DNA of 64,000 bases, taken from the NCBI RefSeq assembly GCF_050948215.1, contig NW_027488688.1, positions 1 through 64,000 of the forward strand, in the 5' to 3' direction. This document shows, one piece after another, positions 54,475-64,000 of this stretch. A program made the translations under genes and the position numbers. The stretch is from Halictus rubicundus (taxonomy: Eukaryota > Arthropoda > Insecta > Hymenoptera > Halictidae). The stretch's first letter is position 1, and every line of letters begins with the position of its first letter. The notes below the pieces were generated by a model. The model did not search any database and was not told where the DNA came from. It saw nothing but the letters and a program-made list of their open reading frames with translations.

Positions 54475-55644
54475 CTCTATCCTATCCTATCCTCTTTCCT
54501 ATCCTATCCTCTATCCAATCTTATCCTCTGTCCAATCCTATCCTCTATCCTATCCTTTCCTCTATCCTATCCTATCCTCTATCCTATCCTATCCTCTTAC
54601 TTATCCTATCCTCTATCCTATCCTATCCTCTATCCTATCCTATCCTCTATCCAATCCTATCCTCTATGATATCCTATCCTCTATCCTATCCCATCATCAA
54701 TCCTATCCTTTCGTCTATACTATCCTCTATCCTATCCTATCCTCTTACTTATCCTATCCTCTGTCCTATTAAATCCCCTATCCTATCCTCTATCCTATTC
54801 TATCCTCTACCCTATAATACCATGTATCCTATCCTATTCTCTATCCTATCCTATCCTCTATCGTATGCTCTATCCTATCCTATCAACTATCCTATCCTAT
54901 CCTCTATCCTATCCTATCAAATATCCTAACCTATCCTCTATCCTATCCTATCCTATCCTATCCTCTATCCTATCCTATACTCTATCCTATCCTATCCTCT
55001 ATCGTATCCTATCCTTTATCCTATCCTGTCCTCTATCTTATCCTATCCTCTATCCTATCTTATCCTCTATCCAATCCTATCCTCTAACCTATCCTTTCCT
55101 CTATCCTATCCTATCCTCTATCCTATCCTATCCTCTTACTTATCTTATCCTCTATCCTATTCTATCCTCTATCCAATCCAATCCTATATCCTATTCTCTA
55201 TCCTATCCTATCCTATCCTCTATCCTATCCTGCCCTCTATCCTATCTTATCACCTATCCTATCCTATCATCTATCCTATCCTATCCTCTATCGTATGCTC
55301 TATCCTATCCTATCAACTACCCTAACCTATCCTCTATCATATCCTATCCTCTATCCAATCCTATCCTCTATCCTATCCTATCCTCTATCCTATACTATCC
55401 TCTATCCAATCTTATCCTCTATCCTATCCGATCCTCTATCCAATCCTCTCCTCTATCCTATCCTATCCTCTATCCTATCCCATCATCAATCCTATCCTTT
55501 CGTCTATACTATCCTCTATCCTATCCTATCGTCTTACTTATCCTATCCTCTATCCTATCCTATCCTCTATCCTATCCGAACCTCTATCCTATCCTATCCT
55601 CTATCCTATCCTATCCTCTATCCTATCCTATCCTCTCTCCTATC
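54475..55644. repeat. 1,153-bp tandem duplication, copy 2 (one extra 17-mer)
   Basis: This head-to-tail copy of 53,322-54,474 has one extra consensus 17-mer inserted after TCTTACTTATCC (near 55,555), so CCTATCCGAACC lies at 54401 and 55571 (+1,170). It also has TATTAAATCCCC near 54,768 where copy 1 has TATCCAATCCCC. Confidence 0.92.
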
Positions 55645-57040
55645 CTGTCCTCTATCTTATCCTATCCTCTATCCTATCTTATCCTCTATCCAATCCTATC
55701 CTCTATCCTATCCTTTCCTCTATCCTATCCTATCCTCTATCCTATCCTATCCTCTTACTTATCCTATCCTCTATCCTATCCTATCCTCTATCCTATCCTC
55801 TATCCTATCCTATCCTCTATCCAATCCTATCCTCTATCCTATCCTATCCTCTATCCTATCCCATCATCAATCCTATCCTTTCGTCTATACTATCCTCTAT
55901 CCTATCCTATCCTCTTACTTATCCTATCCTCTGTCCTATGCAATCCCCTATCCTATCCTCTATCCTATTCTATCCTCTACCCTATAATACCATGTATCCT
56001 ATCCTATTCTCTATCCTATCCTATCCTCTATCGTATGCTCTATCCTATCCTATCAACTATCCTATCCTATCCTCTATCCTATCCTATCAACTATCCTAAC
56101 CTATCCTCTATCCTATCCTATCCTATCCTATCCTCTATCCTATCCTATACTCTATCCTATCCTATCCTCTATCCAATCTTATCCTCTGTCCTATCCTATC
56201 CTCTATCCTATCCTATCCTCTATGCTATCCTATCCTCTATCCTATCCTATGCTCTTACTAATCCTATCCTCCATTATATCCTATCCTCTATCCTATCCTA
56301 TCCTCTATCCTATCCTATCAACTATCCTATAATATCCTCTATCATATCCTATCCTCTATCCAATCCTATCCTCTATCCTATCCTATCCTCTTACTTATCC
56401 TATCCTCTATCCTATCCTATCCTCTATCCTATCCGAACCTCTATCCTATCCTATCCTCTATACTATCCTATCCTCTATCCTATCCTATCCTCTCTCCTAT
56501 CCGATCCCCTATCCTATCCTATCCTCTATCCTATCCTATCCTCTTTCCTATCCTATCCTCTATCCTATCCTATCCTCTCTCCTATCCGATCCCCTATCCC
56601 ATCCTATCCTCTATCCTATCCTATCCTCTTTCCTATCCTATCCTCTATCCAATCTTATCCTCTGTCCTATCCTATCCTCTATCCTATCCTATCCTCTATC
56701 CTATCCTATCCTCTTTCCTATCCTATCCTCTATCCAATCTTATCCTCTGTCCAATCCTATCCTCTATCCTATCCTTTCCTCTATCCTATCCTATCCTCTA
56801 TCCTATCCTATCCTCTTACTTATCCTATCCTCTATCCTATCCTATCCTCTATCCTATCCTATCCTCTATCCAATCCTATCCTCTATCATATCCTATCCTC
56901 TATCCTATCCCATCATCAATCCTATCCTTTCGTCTATACTATCCTCTATCCTATCCTATCCTCTTACTTATCCTATCCTCTGTCCTATCCAATCCCCTAT
57001 CCTATCCTCTATCCTATTCTATCCTCTACCCTATAATACC

Positions 57041-59185
57041 ATGTATCCTATCCTATTCTCTATCCTATCCTATCCTCTATCGTATGCTCTATCCTATCCT
57101 ATCAACTATCCTATCCTATCCTCTATCCTATCCTATCAACTATCCTAACCTATCCTCTATCCTATCCTATCCTATCCTATCCTCTATCCTATCCTATACT
57201 CTATCCTATCCTATCCTCTATCGTATCCTATCCTTTATCCTATCCTGTCCTCTATCTTATCCTATCCTCTATCCTATCTTATCCTCTATCCAATCCTATC
57301 CTCTAACCTATCCTTTCCTCTATCCTATCCTATCCTCTATCCTATCCTATCCTCTTACTTATCTTATCCTCTTACTTATCCTATCCTCTATCCTATCCTA
57401 TCCTCTATCCTATCCTATCCTCTATCCAATCCTATCCTCTATCCTATCCTATCCTCTATCCTATCCCATCATCAATCCTATCCTTTCGTCTATACTATCC
57501 TCTATCCTATCCTATCCTCTTACTTATCCTATCCTCTATCCTATCCTATCCTCTATCCTATCCGATCCTCTATCCTGTCCTATCCTCTATCGTATCCTTT
57601 TTTCTATAATATCGTATGTTCTATCGTATCCTATCCTCTATCCTATCCTTTCCTCTATCCTATCCTCTATCCTATCCTTTCCTCTATCCTATCCTCTATC
57701 CTATCCTTTCCTCTATCCCATCCTCTATCCAATCCTATCCTTTATCCTATCCTGTCCTCTATCCTATCTTATCACCTATCCTATCCTATCATCTATCCTA
57801 TCCTATCCTCTATCCTATCCGATCCTCTATCCTATCCTATCCTCTATCGTATCCTTTTTTCTATAATATCGTATGTTCTATCGTATCCTATCCTCTATCC
57901 TATCCTTTCCTCTATCCTATCCTCTATCCTATCCTTTCCTCTATCCCATCCTCTATCCAATCCTATCCTTTATCCTATCCTGTCCTCTATCCTATCTTAT
58001 CACCTATCCTATCCTATCATCTATCCTATCCTATCCTCTATCCTATCCTATCCTCTATCCTATCCTATCCTCTATCCAATCTTATCCTCTGTCCTATCCT
58101 ATCCTCTATCCTATCCTATCCTCTATCCTATCCTATCCTCTATCCTATCCTATCCTCTTACTTATCCTATCCTCTATCCTATCCTATCCTCTATCCTATC
58201 CTATCCTCTATCCAATCCTATCCTCTATCATATCCTATCCTCTATCCTATCCCATCATCAATCCTATACTTTCGTCTATACTATCCTGTATCCTATCCTA
58301 TCCTCTTACTTATCCTATCCTCTATCCTATCCTATCCTCTATCCTATCCGATCCTCTATCCTATCCTATCCTCTATCCTAGGCAATCCCATATCCTATCC
58401 TCTATCCTATCCTATCCTCTATCGTATCCTTTCTTCTATAATATCGTATGTTCTATCGTATCCTATCCTCTATCCTATCCTTTTCTCTATCCTATCCTCT
58501 ATCCTATCCTTTCCTCTATCCCATCCTGTATCCAATCCTATCCTTTATCCTTTCCTGCCCTCTATCCTATCTTATCACCTATCCTATCCTATCATCTATC
58601 CTATCCTATCCTCTATCGTATGCTCTATCCTATCCTATCAACTATCCTATCCTATCCTCTATCATATCCTATCCTCTATCCAATCCTATCCTCTATCCTA
58701 ACCTATCCTCTATCCTATACTATCCTCTATCCAATCTTATCCTCTATCCTATCCGATCCTCTATCCAATCCTCTCCTCTATCCTATCCTAACCTCTATCC
58801 TATCCCATCATCAATCCTATCCTTTCGTCTATACTATCCTCTATCCTATCCTATCCTCTTACTTATCCTATCCTCTATCCTATCCTATCCTCTATCCTAT
58901 CCGAACCTCTATCCTATCCTATCCTCTATCCTATCCTATCCTCTATCCTATCCTATCCTCTAGCCTATACTATCCTCTATCCCATCCTATCCTCGTTCCT
59001 ATCCCATCCTCAATCCTATCCGTTCCTCTATCCTATCCTATCCTCTATCCTATCCCATCATCAATCCTATCCTTTCGTCTATACTATCCTCTATCCTATC
59101 CTATCCTCTTACTTATCCTATCCTCTGTCCTATCCAATCCCCTATCCTATCCTCTATCCTATTCTATCCTCTACCCTATAATACC
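57041..59185. repeat. Right-end higher-order repeat, copy 1 (2,145 bp)
   Basis: Copies are delimited here by the ACCATG ATG at 57041, 59186 and 61660. Cassette order is ACCATG, TATCAACTATCC, TAACC, CTTTATCC, TCTTACTT, CATCATCAATCC with TTTCG, a doublet of T-run cassettes (57616 and 57873), CTTATCACC, TCTTACTT, TAGGCAATCC with a third T-run cassette (58448), then CCGAACC, TAGCC and TCGTTCC. The first 780 bp are nearly identical to those at 61,660. Confidence 0.9.
57562..58020. repeat. 257-bp doublet of the T-run cassette
   Basis: CCGATCC lies at 57562 and 57819 and the T-run cassette ATG at 57616 and 57873, both offset 257 bp. CTTATCACC downstream is offset only 228 bp, because the first member has an extra 29 bp (a 17-mer plus a 12-mer) of CTTTCC units. 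Equivalent doublets are at 59761/60017 and 62235/62492. Confidence 0.9.
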
Positions 59186-61659
59186 ATGTATCCTATCCCA
59201 TTCTCTATCCTATCCTATCCTCTATCGTATGCTCTATCCTATCCTATCAACTATCCTATCCTATCCTCTATCCTATCCTATCAACTATCCTAACCTATCC
59301 TCTATCCTATCCTATCCTATCCTATCCTCTATCCTATCCTATACTCTATCCTATCCTATCCTCTATCGTATCCTATCCTTTATCCTATCCTGTCCTCTAT
59401 CTTATCCTATCCTCTATCCTATCTTATCCTCTATCCAATCCTATCCTCTAACCTATCCTTTCCTCTATCCTATCCTATCCTCTATCCTATCCTATCCTCT
59501 TACTTATCCTATCCTCTTACTTATCCTATCCTCTATCCTATCCTATCCTCTATCCTATCCTATCCTCTATCCAATCCTATCCTCTATCCTATCCTATCCT
59601 CTATCCTATCCCATCATCAATCCTATCCTTTCGTCTATACTATCCTCTATCCTATCCTATCCTCTTACTTATCCTATCCTCTATCCTATCCTATCCTCTA
59701 TCCTATCCGATCCTCTATCCTATCCTATCCTCTATCGTATCCTTTTTTCTATAATATCGTATGTTCTATCGTATCCTATCCTCTATCCTATCCTTTCCTC
59801 TATCCTATCCTCTATCCTATCCTTTCCTCTATCCTATCCTCTATCCTATCCTTTCCTTTATCCCATCCTCTATCCAATCCTATCCTCATCCTATCCTGTC
59901 CTCTATCCTATCTTATCACCTATCCTATCCTATCATCTATCCTATCCTATCCTCTATCCTATCCGATCCTCTATCCTATCCTATCCTCTATCGTATCCTT
60001 TTTTCTATAATATCGTATGTTCTATCGTATCCTATCCTCTATCCTATCCTTTCCTCTATCCTATCCTCTATCCTATCCTTTCCTCTATCCCATCCTCTAT
60101 CCAATCCTATCCTTTATCCTATCCTGTCCTCTATCCTATCTTATCACCTATCCTATCCTATCATCTATCCTATCCTATCCTCTATCCTATCCTATCCTCT
60201 ATCCTATCCTATCCTCTATCCAATCTTATCCTCTGTCCTATCCTATCCTCTATCCTATCCTATCCTCTATCCTATCCTATCCTCTATCCTATCCTATCCT
60301 CTTACTTATCCTATCCTCTATCCTATCCTATCCTCTATCCTATCCTATCCTCTATCCAATCCTATCCTCTATCATATCCTATCCTCTATCCTATCCCATC
60401 ATCAATCCTATACTTTCGTCTATACTATCCTGTATCCTATCCTATCCTCTTACTTATCCTATCCTCTATCCTATCCTATCCTCTATCCTATCCTATCCTC
60501 TATCCTATCCTATCCTCTATCCAATCTTATCCTCTGTCCTATCCTATCCTCTATCCTATCCTATCCTCTATCCTATCCTATCCTCTATCCTATCCTATCC
60601 TCTTACTTATCCTATCCTCTATCCTATCCTATCCTCTATCCTATCCTATCCTCTATCCAATCCTATCCTCTATCATATCCTATCCTCTATCCTATCCCAT
60701 CATCAATCCTATACTTTCGTCTATACTATCCTGTATCCTATCCTATCCTCTTACTTATCCTATCCTCTATCCTATCCTATCCTCTATCCTATCCGATCCT
60801 CTATCCTATCCTATCCTCTATCCTATCCGATCCTCTATCCTATCCTATCCTCTATCCTAGGCAATCCCATATCCTATCCTCTATCCTATCCTATCCTCTA
60901 TCGTATCCTTTCTTCTATAATATCGTATGTTCTATCGTATCCTATCCTCTATCCTATCCTTTCCTCTATCCTATCCTCTATCCTATCCTTTCCTCTATCC
61001 CATCCTCTATCCAATCCTATCCTTTACCCTATCCTACCCTCTATCCTATCTTATCACCTATCCTATCCTATCATCTATCCTATCCTATCCTCTATCGTAT
61101 GCTCTATCCTATCCTATCAACTATCCTATCCTATCCTCTATCATACCCTATCCTCTATCCAATCCTATCCTCTATCCTAACCTATCCTCTATCCTATACT
61201 ATCCTCTATCCAATCTTATCCTCTATCCTATCCGATCCTCTATCCAATCCTCTCCTCTATCCTATCCTAACCTCTATCCTATCCCATCATCAATCCTATC
61301 CTTTCGTCTATACTATCCTCTATCCTATCCTATCCTCTTACTTATCCTATCCTCTATCCTATCCTATCCTCTATCCTATCAGAACCTCTATCCTATCCTA
61401 TCCTCTATCCTATCCTATCCTCTATCCTATCCTCTAGCCTATACTATCCTCTATCCCATCCTATCCTCGTTCCTATCCCATCCTCAATCCTATCCGTTCC
61501 TCTATCCTATCCTATCCTCTATCCTATCCCATCATCAATCCTATCCTTTCGTCTATACTATCCTCTATCCTATCCTATCCTCTTACTTATCCTATCCTCT
61601 GTCCTATCCAATCCCCTATCCTATCCTCTATCCTATTTTATCCTCTACCCTATAATACC
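59186..61659. repeat. Right-end higher-order repeat, copy 2 (2,474 bp)
   Basis: It has the same order as 57,041-59,185 but is longer, chiefly through a 301-bp tandem duplication (60.2-60.8 kb) and an extra CCGATCC pair near 60.8 kb. The T-run doublet is at 59761/60017 with an offset of 256 instead of 257. This reflects a loss near 59,885 (CCTCATCC where the others have CCTTTATCC). Confidence 0.9.
60190..60810. repeat. 301-bp tandem duplication within right-end copy 2
   Basis: CAATCTTATCC lies at 60221 and 60522 and TACTTTCGTC at 60411 and 60712, both +301. The order CTCTGTCC, TCTTACTT, CATATCC, CATCATCAATCC, TACTTTCG, CTGTATCC is the same in each. Right-end copies 1 and 3 have this block once at the corresponding place, so the event is confined to copy 2. 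Confidence 0.9.
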
Positions 61660-64000
61660 ATGTATCCTATCCCATTCTCTATCCTATCCTATCCTCTATC
61701 GTATGCTCTATCCTATCCTATCAACTATCCTATCCTATCCTCTATCCTATCCTATCAACTATCCTAACCTATCCTCTATCCTATCCTATCCTATCCTATC
61801 CTCTATCCTATCCTATACTCTATCCTATCCTATCCTCTATCGTATCCTATCCTTTATCCTATCCTGTCCTCTATCTTATCCTATCCTCTATCCTATCTTA
61901 TCCTCTATCCAATCCTATCCTCTAACCTATCCTTTCCTCTATCCTATCCTATCCTCTATCCTATCCTATCCTCTTACTTATCCTATCCTCTTACTTATCC
62001 TATCCTCTATCCTATCCTATCCTCTATCCTATCCTATCCTCTATCCAATCCTATCCTCTATCCTATCCTATCCTCTATCCTATCCCATCATCAATCCTAT
62101 CCTTTCGTCTATACTATCCTCTATCCTATCCTATCCTCTTACTTATCCTATCCTCTATCCTATCCTATCCTCTATCCTATCCGATCCTCTATCCTATCCT
62201 ATCCTCTATCGTATCCTTTTTTCTATAATATCGTATGTTCTATCGTATCCTATCCTCTATCCTATCCTTTCCTCTATCCTATCCTCTATCCTATCCTTTC
62301 CTCTATCCTATCCTCTATCCTATCCTTTCCTCTATCCCATCCTCTATCCAATCCTATCCTTTATCCTATCCTGTCCTCTATCCTATCTTATCACCTATCC
62401 TATCCTATCATCTATCCTATCCTATCCTCTATCCTATCCGATCCTCTATCCTATCCTATCCTCTATCGTATCCTTTTTTCTATAATATCGTATGTTCTAT
62501 CGTATCCTATCCTCTATCCTATCCTTTCCTCTATCCTATCCTCTATCCTATCCTTTCCTCTATCCGATCCTCTATCCAATCCTATCCTTTATCCTATCCT
62601 GTCCTCTATCCTATCTTATCACCTATCCTATCCTATCATCTATCCTATCCTATCCTCTATCCTATCCTATCCTCTATCCTATCCTATCCTCTATCCAATC
62701 TTATCCTCTGTCCTATCCTATCCTCTATCCTTACCTATCCTCTATCCTATCCTATCCTCTATCCTATCCTATCCTCTTACTTATCCTATCCTCTATCCTA
62801 TCCTATCCTCTATCCTATCCTATCCTCTATCCAATCCTATCCTCTATCATATCCTATCCTCTATCCTATCCCATCATCAATCCTATACTTTCGTCTATAC
62901 TATCCTGTATCCTATCCTATCCTCTTACTTATCCTATCCTCTATCCTATCCTATCCTCTATCCTATCCGATCCTCTATCCTATCCTATCCTCTATCCTAG
63001 GCAATCCCATATCCTATCCTCTATCCTATCCTATCCTCTATCGTATCCTTTCTTCTATAATATCGTATGTTCTATCCTATCCTATCCTCTATCCTATACT
63101 ATCCTCTATCCAATCTTATCCTCTATCCTATCCGATCCTCTATCCAATCCTCTCCTCTATCCTATCCTATCCTCTATCCTATCCCATCATCAATCCTATC
63201 CTTTCGTCTATACTATCCTCTATCCTATCCTATCCTCTATCCTATCCTATCCTCTATCCTATCCTATCCTCTATCCTATCCTATCCTCTATCCTATCCTA
63301 TCCTCTTACTTATCCTATCCTCTATCCTATCCTATCCTCTTACTTATCCTATCCTCTATCCTATCCTATCCTCTATCCTATCCTATCCTCTATCCAATCC
63401 TATCCTCTATCCTATCCTATCCTCTATCCTATCATATCCTCTTACTTATCCTATCCTCTATCCTATCCTATCCTCTATCCTATCCTATCCTCTATCCAAT
63501 CCTATCCTCTATCATATCCTATCCTCTATCCTATCCCATCATCAATCCTACACTTTCGTCTATACTATCCTGTATCCTATCCTATCCTCTTACTTATCCT
63601 ATCCTCTATCCTATCCTATCCTCTATCCTATCCGATCCTCTATCCTATCCTATCCTCTATCGTATCCTATCCTCTATCGTATCCTTTTTTCTATAATATC
63701 GTATGTTCTATCGTATCCCATCCTCTATCCTATCCTTTCCTCTATCCTATCCTCTATCCTATCCTTTCCTCTATCCCATCCTCTATCCAATCCTATCCTT
63801 TATCCTATCCTGTCCTCTATCCTATCTTATCACCTATCCTATCCTATCATCTATCCTATCCTATCCTCTATCGTATCCTATCCTCTATCCTATCCTATCC
63901 TCTATCCAATCTTATCCTCTGTCCTATCCTATCCTGTATCCTATCCTATCCTCTATGCTATCCTATCCTCTATCCTATCCTATGCTCTTACTAATCCTAT
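61660..64000. repeat. Right-end higher-order repeat, copy 3 (cut by window end)
   Basis: The order is the same as copy 1: T-run doublet at 62235/62492 and TAGGCAATCC with T-run at 62998/63067. After 63,070 it departs, with a further TCTTACTT run and another T-run cassette at 63703, ending in CTATGC and CTCTTACTAATCC. Between 61,703 and 62,485 the translation differs from 57,084-57,866 at only two residues, so the two are very recent copies. Confidence 0.88.

Larger units (their letters stand above)
1..64000. repeat. Satellite array, 17-bp unit (2+5n ladder)
   Basis: Every stretch I read parses into units starting with TC (or a one-base variant) followed by n pentamers TATCC. The dominant unit is TCTATCCTATCCTATCC (17 bp). 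12-bp units (TCTATCCTATCC) are common, a 7-bp unit (TCTATCC) is rarer, and 22- and 27-bp forms occur. The consensus 17-mer has 7 T, 7 C, 3 A and no G. Diverged units such as TCTACCCTATAATACCA, CCTATCGTATCCTATCG, TCTTACTTATCCTATCC and TCTATAATATCGTATGT are all exactly 17 bp, so they are mutated units of the array and not insertions. No unique-sequence island was found. The array runs off both ends of the window. Eukaryotic origin is an inference from size and organisation; genomic position and taxon cannot be told. Confidence 0.97.
38800..64000. repeat. Family B higher-order array
   Basis: The zone is marked by TCTTACTTATCCTATCC, TATCAACTATCC, CCCATCATCAATCC with TTTCGTCTATACT, TAGGCAATCCCATATCC, a T-run unit TCTATCGTATCCTTTTT followed by TCTATAATATCGTATGT, CTTATCACC, CTATGC and CTCACTAATCC. 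The TATAATACCATG cassette persists but is followed by TATCGTATGC and TATCAACTATCC, not by the CTCCTCAATCC order of family A. Family C patches interrupt it up to about 49.3 kb. The array continues past the window end. Confidence 0.9.

Noticed and set aside
1..64000. CRISPR array
   Set aside because: There are no unique spacers; the sequence between marker units is the same short repeat, and unit length (17 bp and its ladder) does not fit.
1..64000. 17-bp unit as a CENP-B box
   Set aside because: Only the length agrees. The CENP-B box needs TTCG followed by a CGGG core; GGG was not seen on the + strand and the required spacing is absent from the marker units.
1..64000. Transposable elements, target-site duplications, or tRNA/rRNA genes
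   Set aside because: No stretch departs from the repeat for long enough to hold one; every passage I read parses into array units.

Overview
The window is one uninterrupted block of tandem-repeat (satellite/minisatellite) DNA. I found no gene, RNA gene, transposon, CRISPR array or unique-sequence island. The basic unit is a 17-mer, TCTATCCTATCCTATCC (a TC dinucleotide plus three TATCC pentamers; other strand GGATAGGATAGGATAGA). Shorter units of 7 bp and 12 bp and longer ones of 22 and 27 bp are interspersed, so unit lengths follow 2+5n. Point-mutated 17-mers keep their length and mark positions within the array. The order of these marker units shows a nested higher-order organisation: pentamer, 17-mer, cassettes of roughly 100-600 bp, and tandem duplications of about 1.1 to 4.9 kb.

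Layout. About 1-4,420 is a mixed zone with several partial duplications; it includes two copies of a TCTTACTTATCC cassette otherwise typical of the right half. About 4,420-37,320 is family A, rich in TATAATACCATG, TATCGTATGC, TATGCAATCC and CCCCTATCG marker units. It contains a 615 + 1,480 bp alternation (8.6-13.9 kb), a tandem pair of about 4.7/4.1 kb (16.3-25.1 kb) and a tandem pair with 4,886 bp period (26.0 to about 34.8 kb). About 37,320-38,800 is a transition zone, part of it close to pure consensus. About 38,800-64,000 is family B, marked by TCTTACTTATCC, TATCAACTATCC, a TAGGCAATCC unit and a T-run/TATAATATCG unit. A third cassette type (family C, CAATTC and TCAATTC units with a 7-mer) lies at the transition and in patches up to 49.3 kb. 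The right end (57.0-64.0 kb) is a regular higher-order repeat with periods of about 2.14 and 2.47 kb.

Organism: a 64 kb satellite with kilobase higher-order repeats points to a eukaryotic chromosome, perhaps heterochromatic, pericentromeric or subtelomeric. Nothing in the sequence identifies the taxon. The strand shown is strongly pyrimidine-rich and almost free of G.

The long open reading frames (up to 1,114 codons, all on the + strand) come from the repeat itself. The + consensus has no stop triplet in any frame, whereas the - consensus carries TAG in every pentamer. I therefore annotate no coding sequence.
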